This document shows, piece after piece, positions 36,257-44,102 of a stretch of DNA of 64,000 nucleotides. The translations under genes were made by a program, and so were the position numbers. Positions within the stretch are counted from its first letter, which is position 1. Each line of letters opens with the position of its first letter. Below the pieces are notes generated by a model. That model was given only the letters and a program-made list of their open reading frames with translations. It had not been told where the DNA came from and ran no database searches. Origin of the DNA: an uncultured bacterium. GTDB lineage: Bacteria > Bacteroidota > Ignavibacteria > Kapaibacteriales > UBA4661. The DNA is taken from assembly GCA_937899715.1 (NCBI GenBank), contig CALCNX010000075.1, positions 1-64,000 of the forward strand. Reading direction: 5' to 3'.

Positions 36257-38563
36257 ATGGTGAATCCAAATGTATCAACATATAACCGAAGCATCGCGTT
36301 CTCGTCCGGATGCTTTTGTTTCTGCGTCCAAAAGTACTCGCTTCGTCACGCAGTTCTATTCATGCTCTTCGCAATAGCAAGTGGCATCCCAACAGTGGTC
36401 TGTTCTCAAGATGTTAAAAAGACATTCAACGAAAAGCAATCGACGACGGCAGTTGTTCGGGTGGATAGCACATTGCTGATTTATCGCTCAATGCCGGAAA
36501 AGCCACCATTTGCCTTTACGCGATTGCGTGGTTATGCTCTTTGGGATAAATCGTGGGAATTTCATCCTGCGGATTCCTCTCTGCTTCCGCCACCGCCCCA
36601 GAGTCCTAAGTGGGTACGCTTGAGGTCGTCAGCACTCTTTCCTTTGGATAACGACCAGCCTGCGTTTTGGAATGGTGCTGGGTGGTTTCGGCTTCGCTTG
36701 CAGTATCTCCCCGATGGAAAAGAGCTTCTTGCGCGTCAATTCACGCTTGCTTTTCAGATTGTCGGCGCGATGGACTGCTATCTGGACGGTTCACCGCTTA
36801 CGTCTATCGGAACGCCACGAAGCATCGGAGCCGTGGAGCAGCTTGCTCCTTTCGGATATTATCACGTTCAGTTCTACAATCTCACATTGAAACCGAGCAC
36901 GACGCATGAATTTTTGTGCTATTACACGTTCTCGCCTGTGCAATATCAGCGCAGTCTGGGGGGCTTTCGGACATCTCCGCAACTCGGCATGAGCATAGCA
37001 CTGACAACACCCGAAGAGGCAGAGAAGCACAATCAATCTGCGGCGCTCTTTTGGTTTTTCTTTCAAAGTATTATCGGCTCCGTTGTCAGCATTGGTATTA
37101 TTCATTTTCTCTTGTACATGGGCAGAGAACATCAGCCCGTCAACCTTATCATAGCCCTTTTCACGCTCTTTGTTACTGTTCAATCGCTCAGTTTTTACTT
37201 TCTCAACTACGCGCTCGGTCAGCCCTTATGGGTGATTTTTGCCGCTAATACGGTACTAGTCGTGGCGGCTCCGTTGTCCTTGCTTCTCGTTGTCATTTTG
37301 CTCAAGGAAATCTTCGGGCGGTACATTCACATTTCGGTAGTATTTGCCTCTATTCTCAGCGTTACAGCAACGGTTCTCTCATTTATACGCACACCACCGG
37401 GCAGTCAATTTCTTTTGATTGTCAATCTGGCGACTGCTATTTGTGTATTGATGCTGGTCGGCTATGTGTTGTTGAAGGTTGTTCAAATGTACCTGTTGCG
37501 TGTTCCCGACAAGGGACTCATGGCGTGGAGTGTTGTGTTGTTTACGATGTCATTTATGAATGAGGTTGTCTTTAGCTTTAGGAATGAGTTTCATTTTCGT
37601 CGCCCCTTTTGGAGTGCCGCGCTGATGTTAGGTTTGTATCTGCCTATCCCCTTCGCTCTGAGTGTAACCGTTACGAAGCGCTTGCTTTCGTTGCGCGATA
37701 AGCTCAAGAAAAGTAATCTTGAACTGGAGGAGCGAGTGCAAGAGCGGACGGCAGAGCTTACTACGGCAAACGAAGAAATTGAGCGGCAGCTAGAGATATT
37801 GAATGAGCAATCGAAGGAAATCGAAATTGCGAATGCTCAGCTTCAAGAACGAAATTTGGAATTGGAAGAATTTGATAACGAAAAAAATGAGTTTTTGGGT
37901 ATTGCCGCGCACGACCTGAAAAATCCACTCGCTGCTATTCGTATGGCGGTGGATTTGATGTTGCGTTACCGCAACAGAATGACCATAGAAGAGCAAGAAG
38001 AGCGTTTGCATATCATTATGACTGTCTCGGAGCGTATGACGCTCATCATATCCAATCTTTTGGAAATCAATGCTCTTGAGCGTGGCGGCATCACACTTTC
38101 ACCCACCCGACTGGATATGGTGGCAATAGCGCGAACCGCCGTGCAGGGCTATGAAGAACGTGCTCAAGCAAAGGGAATTACACTGCACTTCGAGACCAAT
38201 GTACTGGTGGGCTTGGTGTATGCTGACGACCACGCGCTCGTACAAGTACTAGACAATCTCATTTCTAATGCCGTCAAATACTCGCCTTTGGGAAAACGGG
38301 TTGTGGTGCGCATCCGTGCTGGTGCTGAAACGATAAAGGTAGAAATTCAGGACGAGGGTGAAGGCATCTCTCCTGACGATATGACAAAGCTCTTCGGGAA
38401 ATTTGCACGCTTATCGGCGCGTCCCACAGGCGGCGAACATTCGACGGGTCTGGGCTTGAGCATCGTCAAAAAAATGGTGGAAGCCATGCGCGGGCGTGTC
38501 TGGTGCGAGTCGGAGCTTGGGCGTGGAGCGAAATTTATTGTTGAGTTACCCCAAAATGTGTAA
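36257..38563 (+). CDS. 7TM-DISM sensor histidine kinase
   Basis: 768 residues from the ATG at 36257; a TTG at 36215 is less likely, and an internal Met (36362) directly before the signal-like stretch LFAIASGIPTVVCSQ is another option. The extracytoplasmic part (about 50-255) resembles the 7TMR-DISMED2 jelly-roll domain (NGAGWFRLRLQYLPDGKE, LAPFGYYHVQFYNLTL), which is thought to bind carbohydrates. Seven hydrophobic helices follow (about 265-475), then a coiled coil with EERVQERTAELTTANEEI. AHDLKNP has His552, and the HATPase carries LFGKFARLSARPTGGEHS. Its end (RGAKFIVELP) matches that of the split PAS kinase at 43169. Only one other member of this sensor type is in the window (54521). Confidence 0.88.
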   Translation: MVNPNVSTYNRSIAFSSGCFCFCVQKYSLRHAVLFMLFAIASGIPTVVCSQDVKKTFNEKQSTTAVVRVDSTLLIYRSMPEKPPFAFTRLRGYALWDKSWEFHPADSSLLPPPPQSPKWVRLRSSALFPLDNDQPAFWNGAGWFRLRLQYLPDGKELLARQFTLAFQIVGAMDCYLDGSPLTSIGTPRSIGAVEQLAPFGYYHVQFYNLTLKPSTTHEFLCYYTFSPVQYQRSLGGFRTSPQLGMSIALTTPEEAEKHNQSAALFWFFFQSIIGSVVSIGIIHFLLYMGREHQPVNLIIALFTLFVTVQSLSFYFLNYALGQPLWVIFAANTVLVVAAPLSLLLVVILLKEIFGRYIHISVVFASILSVTATVLSFIRTPPGSQFLLIVNLATAICVLMLVGYVLLKVVQMYLLRVPDKGLMAWSVVLFTMSFMNEVVFSFRNEFHFRRPFWSAALMLGLYLPIPFALSVTVTKRLLSLRDKLKKSNLELEERVQERTAELTTANEEIERQLEILNEQSKEIEIANAQLQERNLELEEFDNEKNEFLGIAAHDLKNPLAAIRMAVDLMLRYRNRMTIEEQEERLHIIMTVSERMTLIISNLLEINALERGGITLSPTRLDMVAIARTAVQGYEERAQAKGITLHFETNVLVGLVYADDHALVQVLDNLISNAVKYSPLGKRVVVRIRAGAETIKVEIQDEGEGISPDDMTKLFGKFARLSARPTGGEHSTGLGLSIVKKMVEAMRGRVWCESELGRGAKFIVELPQNV

Positions 38564-38700
38564 GTTTAACCTCACCCAGCTATATCATACATTCACAAAT
38601 CACCAGACTTCAATCAGTTACGACCCAAGCCTCTCGGGGGAGAAACTATGGAGAGGAAAATTGATTTCTTTCCGTACTGTTATGCAAAGTCCTAACCGTT

Positions 38701-41607
38701 ATGAAATCGTTCTCACTTTCTACAAAAGTAGCAGCGCTCTACGTTATTGTCGGTAGCCTTTGGATTATTATTTCCGACGTGCTTCTTAACTATATATTGC
38801 ATCTCGGCTTGGTTGCTGGTGTACCACAGACGCTGAAAGGGATTGTGTTTATTGCTGTTACCGGAGCATTACTTTTTCTGATAATACGCCAAATGGATGC
38901 TTCTCGTAGCAGGGTTGAGCAAGAGGCAGAAATGCTCGCATCGGCTGCCAAAGGTAGTCTTGATATTATTGCTCTCCACGACCACGATGGAAAAATTTTA
39001 TTCATCACGCCATCGGTTGCTAATACTCTCGGTTACGAGCCATCCGATTTTATCAATAAACATCCGAGCATTCTTCATCATCCCGATGACATTGAACGCA
39101 CACGTACCGCAATCAGGGGTGTGAAAGAAGGTAATGAGCAACAATTTACATATCGTGCCAAGCATAAAAATGGACACTACATTTGGCTGGAAAGTAAGCT
39201 CAAACCAATTCTTGACCCTGCAACCCAGAAGGTCGTTCGATTTGAGGCATTTACCCGCGATGTCTCAGAGCGTGAGCAAGCATATAGAGCGTTACAACAG
39301 AGTGAGGCGCAAGCTCGAAACATCATCGACGCATCGCCTGTACCATCTGCCCTAAATGACAAGAATCAGCGAATTATATATCTGAATCCAGCCTTTATTG
39401 CAATGTTCGGTTACACACTGGACGACATTCCAACCTTGGCAGAATGGTGGGTAAAAGCCTACCCCGACGAGGTGTATCGGCAGTGGGTGCAAGAAACATG
39501 GCAGCTACATCTGGAAAAAGCACAGCGCGAAGGAACAACCTTTGAGCCGATGGAGCTGAGTATTTGCCGTAAAGATGGCGGAAAGCGCACTGCGCTTGTG
39601 AGCGCGGCTCCGCTCGGGGACGAATTTCAAGACGTTCATCTTGTGATTTTGTACGATATTACCGAGCGAAAAGCCATGGAAAGGGCGTTGCAGGAAAGCG
39701 AGGAGCGATACCGTAATCTGTTCAATGTGATGGAAGAAGGGATTGCTATCAACGAAGCAGTATTCGATGAGAATGGTGATGTGGTAGATTACATCATCGT
39801 TGATGCCAATCCTGCTTTTGAGCGTCATTCGCCTTATACCATAGCAGAAGCACTTGGTCAAAGGGCAACGAGTCTCTATAAGATGGAGTCAAAATTTATA
39901 CGTGATTGGTGGCGGCAGCATATTACCTTGGCAAGTGTTCCCCGCACAGAGTATTATCACGAGCCGAGCGACCGATGGTTTGATATTGTAACCACCTTAC
40001 CCGAAAACGGGCGCTTTGCTACTATTTTTATCAATATCACCGACCGTAAGCGTGCCGAAGAGCAATCAAGAATGCTCGCGTTGGTGGCAAGTAAAACAAG
40101 CAATGCTGTCATTATTACTGATGCTACCGGATACACAACATGGGTAAATAACGGTTTTGTCAATGTTTCCGGTTTTGCGTCCGAAGAAATCATCGGAAAG
40201 AAACCCGGCGACCTATTGCAAGGAAAACGTACCGACTCTGAAACTGTCCGGCAGATGAGCCGTGCTATCAGTGCCGGCGAATCTTTTGAAGTCGAAGTGG
40301 TGAATTATTCTAAAGACGGTACTCCGTATTGGATACATATCAAAGCAGACCCATTCTTTGATGAATCCGGGATACTTCAGGGGTTTATTGCTATTGAGCA
40401 AGATATTACCCACGAAAAGGAGCAGACCGAAGCGCTTATGCAGAGCTATGTAGAAACGCAAAATTTCCGCACAGCGCTGGAAACAAGCGCCTTGGTGTCA
40501 ATAACAGATATTCGCGGTACAATTATCTACGCAAACAAGGCTTTTGCGGCGGTGTCGAAATATACCGTTGAAGAACTTCTGGGAAAAAATCATAGACTAA
40601 TCAATTCCGGATTCCATACTCAAGAATTCTTTCGTGAGATGTGGATAACTATTTCTTCCGGCGAACCATGGCGTGGCGAAGTCCGCAATCAAGCAAAAGA
40701 CGGTTCGTACTACTGGGTGGAAACTGCCATTAGTCCTATGCTTGACCAGCACGGACAAATTTATCAGTATGTATCGGTGCGGTATGAAATCACCGAGCGG
40801 AAACGGATTGAAGAAGAGTTACAAACGTGGTCGCAAGAACTGGAGAAGCGAGTAGAGGAGCGGACTCATGAACTGCAAGAATTGAACCATGAGAAAGATG
40901 AGATTCTTGGTATTGCGGCGCATGACCTCAAGAATCCGCTTGCCGGTATTCTTTCAGGCGCGGAAATCTTGGAGCGCTACTACTCCGACGATGACAAAAT
41001 AAAGTATTTTGCGACCATGATTATTAGTGCTAGTGACCAGATGCTAGGTATTATCAAAAATCTGCTCGAAATCAATGTCTTAGAAAACGGGAAGTTCGTC
41101 ATGAATCTTACCCCGATAAGCCTAGAAGTGGTTGTGCCGATAATAGAAGATTATGAGCAACGAGCTAAAACCAAAGATATTCATGTCCTCTACGAGCCTC
41201 CGCCGGGCACGCTCGCTCCCGTTATCATGGCAGATGAACAAGTACTTTGGCGAATAGTGGACAATATTATTTCCAACGCACTGAAGTATTCTCCGCACGG
41301 AAAAAATATCTACGTCCGCGTTCTAAGTCGTACCGATGAAAATGGCGTAGAATATGGTCGTATGGAGGTACAAGACGAAGGATCGGGCATCAGCGCTGAA
41401 GACAAGAAAAAACTGTTTGGTAAGTTTGCGCGGTTGTCGGCAATACCGACGGGTGGGGAGAGTTCCACGGGGCTGGGACTGAGCATTGTGAAAAAGCTGA
41501 CTGAAGGCATGAACGGAAAGGTATGGTGCGAGTCAGAATTAGGGCAAGGCGCAACATTTATTGTGGAGTTCCCGATTGCGCACGATGAAAGCTGTTTAGA
41601 CTCATAA
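38701..41607 (+). CDS. Multi-PAS sensor histidine kinase
   Basis: 968 residues. Two N-terminal membrane helices (about 8-33 and 45-63) have almost no outer loop. They are followed by five PAS/PAC units at about 78-195, 205-325, 335-450, 460-575 and 595-705, most closed by a D-I/V-T/S-E-R-K-type exit helix (DITERKAM, NITDRKRAEE, EITERKRIEE). The linker EKRVEERTHELQELNHEKDE leads to AHDLKNP (His741), and the ATPase has NALKYSPHGKN, DEGSG, LFGKFARLSAIPTGGESS and GLGLSIVKKLTEGMNGK. PAS arrays usually sense redox state, oxygen or small metabolites through bound cofactors; no haem-specific motif is obvious here. It is followed by a repeat element, not by a regulator gene. Confidence 0.92.
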   Translation: MKSFSLSTKVAALYVIVGSLWIIISDVLLNYILHLGLVAGVPQTLKGIVFIAVTGALLFLIIRQMDASRSRVEQEAEMLASAAKGSLDIIALHDHDGKILFITPSVANTLGYEPSDFINKHPSILHHPDDIERTRTAIRGVKEGNEQQFTYRAKHKNGHYIWLESKLKPILDPATQKVVRFEAFTRDVSEREQAYRALQQSEAQARNIIDASPVPSALNDKNQRIIYLNPAFIAMFGYTLDDIPTLAEWWVKAYPDEVYRQWVQETWQLHLEKAQREGTTFEPMELSICRKDGGKRTALVSAAPLGDEFQDVHLVILYDITERKAMERALQESEERYRNLFNVMEEGIAINEAVFDENGDVVDYIIVDANPAFERHSPYTIAEALGQRATSLYKMESKFIRDWWRQHITLASVPRTEYYHEPSDRWFDIVTTLPENGRFATIFINITDRKRAEEQSRMLALVASKTSNAVIITDATGYTTWVNNGFVNVSGFASEEIIGKKPGDLLQGKRTDSETVRQMSRAISAGESFEVEVVNYSKDGTPYWIHIKADPFFDESGILQGFIAIEQDITHEKEQTEALMQSYVETQNFRTALETSALVSITDIRGTIIYANKAFAAVSKYTVEELLGKNHRLINSGFHTQEFFREMWITISSGEPWRGEVRNQAKDGSYYWVETAISPMLDQHGQIYQYVSVRYEITERKRIEEELQTWSQELEKRVEERTHELQELNHEKDEILGIAAHDLKNPLAGILSGAEILERYYSDDDKIKYFATMIISASDQMLGIIKNLLEINVLENGKFVMNLTPISLEVVVPIIEDYEQRAKTKDIHVLYEPPPGTLAPVIMADEQVLWRIVDNIISNALKYSPHGKNIYVRVLSRTDENGVEYGRMEVQDEGSGISAEDKKKLFGKFARLSAIPTGGESSTGLGLSIVKKLTEGMNGKVWCESELGQGATFIVEFPIAHDESCLDS

Positions 41608-41751
41608 GAAAGTGTCTAAAAATACGCCTTAAAACCCTCACCCAACCCTCTCCCAGAGGTAGAGGGCTTCAGAATACGGCTTTGTTTCTTGCTCCTTCTC
41701 CCTCTGGGAGAAGGTTGGGATGAGGGGATACACAATTTTCAGACACTTTCT
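41607..41751. repeat. Intergenic inverted repeat with GAGAGGG core, copy 2
   Basis: Perfect 11-base outer arms AGAAAGTGTCT (41607-41617) and AGACACTTTCT (41741-41751) enclose CCCTCACCCAACCCTCTCCC (from about 41636) and its imperfect complement ending at about 41726 (GGGAGAAGGTTGGGATGAGG). The core matches the element at 2655-2832 while the outer arms do not. Together with flanks it fills the 269-base gap between the PAS kinase and the RsbQ-like gene, where no other feature is seen. Confidence 0.75.
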
Positions 41752-41876
41752 AAAAGCCTGACGGTTCGTTCTAGGGGATTTGCTCGGTTTCGTTACTCAC
41801 GCGATGTACTCACGATTTGTTCACGCTCACTGCTTGAATTCAAGCTGTCATTGAGCCTCATTCACCGATAAAGCAG

Positions 41877-42680
41877 ATGAAAACAAATGCTATGCTACGC
41901 AATAATGTGTCCACCGAAGGGCATGGGGACAAGACCTTGCTCTTTGTGCATGGATACGGTTGCGACCAAAATATGTGGCGTTTTATCACGCCAGCGTTCC
42001 GAGATTCGTATCGAATTGTTCTCATGGATCACGTTGGTTCCGGCAAGTCCGATGTGAGCGCCTATTCTGTTGAAAAATACAGCTCGCTTCAGGGTTACGC
42101 CGATGACATTATAGAAATTTGCACCGAACTTTCTTTGCAGAACGTAACGATTGTCGGGCATTCGGTCAGTTCAATGATTGCGATGCTGGCTGCAACGCAG
42201 TCCCCGTCTTTGTTTGAAGCGGTCATCATGGTTTGCCCCTCGCCACGCTATATGAATGATGGCGACTACATCGGTGGATTTGCTCCCTGTGCTATTGACG
42301 AACTCTTGGAATCATTGGACAGCAATTATTTAGGGTGGTCAAGTTCTATCGCGCCGGTAATTATGGGCAATGCCGATAAGCCCGAACTGGCGGAAGAGCT
42401 AAGGGAGAGTTTTTGCCGGAATAATCCCACGATTGCAAAGCATTTTGCGCAGGTAACATTTTTGGGCGACAACCGAAGCGATCTCGCCAAGCTGACCGCA
42501 CCGACACTTATCCTGCAATGCTCATCCGATATGATTGCGCCGCTTCAGGTCGGGAGGTATGTTCATCATCATATTGCGGGCAGTACGCTTACCATACTCC
42601 AAGCCACGGGGCACTGTCCGCATCTGAGCGCTCCCAGCGAAACCATTGCCGCCATGAAGAAGTTTCTGGCGGAGCATTGA
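41877..42680 (+). CDS. rsbQ: RsbQ-like alpha/beta hydrolase
   Basis: 267 residues, cytoplasmic alpha/beta-hydrolase fold with the full catalytic triad: Ser96 in the nucleophile elbow VGHSVSS, Asp218 in CSSDMIAP and His246 in TGHCPHL. The N-terminal HGYGCDQNMWRFITPAF and DHVGSGKSD are signatures of the RsbQ/KAI2/D14 group rather than general esterases, and the length is typical. In Bacillus subtilis RsbQ supplies an unknown hydrophobic signal to the PAS phosphatase RsbP. Here the next gene, 7 bases downstream, also starts with a PAS domain but continues into a histidine kinase, so the hydrolase probably makes or delivers the ligand sensed by that PAS domain. The triad numbering is close to that reported for RsbQ. 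The symbol reflects family, not proven function. Confidence 0.88.
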   Translation: MKTNAMLRNNVSTEGHGDKTLLFVHGYGCDQNMWRFITPAFRDSYRIVLMDHVGSGKSDVSAYSVEKYSSLQGYADDIIEICTELSLQNVTIVGHSVSSMIAMLAATQSPSLFEAVIMVCPSPRYMNDGDYIGGFAPCAIDELLESLDSNYLGWSSSIAPVIMGNADKPELAEELRESFCRNNPTIAKHFAQVTFLGDNRSDLAKLTAPTLILQCSSDMIAPLQVGRYVHHHIAGSTLTILQATGHCPHLSAPSETIAAMKKFLAEH

Positions 42681-42687
42681 TGCTGCT

Positions 42688-43182
42688 ATGCAAGAGATAG
42701 AACGCTATATCAACGAAAGTGCGGAGGAGTTGTACAACAACTCTTACTGCGGTTATTTCACGGCATTGCCCGACGGAATTATCGTGAAGATAAATGATAC
42801 GCTCTTGCAATGGCTTCAGCAAGAACGTGCCGAAGTGCTTGGAAGTGTGCGGTGGCAAGACTTTTTGACAATGGGTGGAAAGATATATTACGAAACGCAT
42901 TTTGCTCCCACGCTGCAACTGTATGGTGTAGTCAGAGAAGTCGCTATGGAAATAGTCAGCAAAGCAGGTGTAAAAATGCCGGTGCTGATAAACGCAACGC
43001 AGGTAAAAGACAGCGAAGGGAACGTGCTTCTTACCCGCTCGGTGGTGATAGATATGACCGAAAGAAAACAGTATGAACGGGAGCTTCTTCTTGCTAAAAA
43101 GTATGCTGAAGATTTGAGTGAACGGCTCGCCGAAGCAAACAGGCAAGTGAATGAATTAATTAATACAGATGGCAGTGCATGA
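42688..43182 (+). CDS. PAS domain protein, N-terminal part of a split kinase
   Basis: 164 residues. A single PAS domain (about 15-130; GYFTALPDGIIVKINDTLLQWL, closing VVIDMTERKQYE) is followed by a coiled linker (LLAKKYAEDLSERLAEANRQ) that stops after VNELINTDGSA. In intact relatives in this array the linker continues into EKNEFLG and the H-box. The kinase here resumes in another frame at 43169. I infer a deletion of about 20-22 bases just before the H-box, possibly between short ATG repeats. The PAS type is the one usually found beside RsbQ-like hydrolases. The product could still act as a separate sensor subunit, since the downstream start overlaps this stop by 14 bases. Confidence 0.7.
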   Translation: MQEIERYINESAEELYNNSYCGYFTALPDGIIVKINDTLLQWLQQERAEVLGSVRWQDFLTMGGKIYYETHFAPTLQLYGVVREVAMEIVSKAGVKMPVLINATQVKDSEGNVLLTRSVVIDMTERKQYERELLLAKKYAEDLSERLAEANRQVNELINTDGSA

Positions 43183-43828
43183 CCTCAAAAACCCGCTTCA
43201 TGGTCTTCGCATGGCGCACGAAATGCTTCAAGCTATGAATGAGAATTCTTCTCCGGCAGACCGCTTGGGGTTGTTGAATGGGAACATAGCGGCAATAGAC
43301 CGTATGACTGCGTTGATAACTAATCTTTTGCAGTTGAACGAACTTGAGCAAGGCGCAATACACACGCATCCTGAAGTGCTGGAGGTGCGGCATTTACTGG
43401 AAGGCTTTGTACGAGATTACCGCTTGCGTGCCGAAGCAAAACATATTATGCTGATGACAGGTAGTAATGCCGATACCGTGATGTGGAGTCTTGACAGCGA
43501 ACTTTTTGAGCAGGTGATGGACAATTTGCTCTCGAATGCAATTAAGTATTCGCCGCTTGGAGGAGTTGTGTTGGTGCGCTTGGTATCCGATAGCAGCAGG
43601 CTGCGCATCGAAATTCAAGACGAGGGCGTGGGCGTTTCACCCGAAGATATGAAAAAGCTCTTTGGCAAATTTGTCCGCCTTTCTGCTCGCCCCACAGGCG
43701 GCGAACATTCGACAGGTCTTGGATTAAGCATTGTCAAGAAAATGGTAGAAGCCATGCGAGGGCGTGTCTGGTGCGAGTCGGAACTAGGACGCGGTGCAAA
43801 ATTTATTGTTGAGTTACCACCATTATAG
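43169..43828 (+). CDS. Histidine kinase core, C-terminal part of a split PAS kinase
   Basis: 219 residues beginning abruptly at the H-box: MAVHDLKNP, with the phosphoacceptor at His4. The first half of the dimerisation helix and its linker are missing compared with every neighbour. The rest is intact: NAIKYSPLGG, DEGVGVS, LFGKFVRLSARPTGGEHS, GLGLSIVKKMVEAM and RGAKFIVELP. The ATG sits inside the end of the PAS gene in a different frame (+1 relative to it), so translation could be coupled. Either this is a broken PAS kinase (frameshift by a small deletion) or a genuine two-piece kinase. I favour a recent break, because the tail shows no other decay. Read with 42688-43182 as one locus. Confidence 0.7.
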   Translation: MAVHDLKNPLHGLRMAHEMLQAMNENSSPADRLGLLNGNIAAIDRMTALITNLLQLNELEQGAIHTHPEVLEVRHLLEGFVRDYRLRAEAKHIMLMTGSNADTVMWSLDSELFEQVMDNLLSNAIKYSPLGGVVLVRLVSDSSRLRIEIQDEGVGVSPEDMKKLFGKFVRLSARPTGGEHSTGLGLSIVKKMVEAMRGRVWCESELGRGAKFIVELPPL

Positions 43829-44102
43829 TCTATACTTGTACAAGGATGATAACTGCATAGTTTCGGTAATCGTGGCACACTCGGCAGCTATTTTTTCACG
43901 AGATTTATTTCGGAGTGTACTTTTATAGCAAAACAATCGTTTTTTAAAGAGGTTCTCACCATATTGGAACAAAAGTTGGAACAAGAGCGCTATCCAAGAC
44001 AAACGTGCTGTATTCTTTGTGTTGATGCCACTATAAAAATTTGTCCGCAAACACTGCTTGTATAGTCAATATCTGCGGACTTTATGTTGTTTTCTACGGC
44101 GA
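43829..44102. other. Convergent intergenic region, 274 bases
   Basis: Lies between the ends of the split kinase (+) and the IPT protein (-). Apart from GTCCGCA (44043-44049) pairing with TGCGGAC (44074-44080), a weak hairpin that could end either transcript, I see nothing in it. A reading frame on the minus strand here lacks any protein-like feature. Confidence 0.4.
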
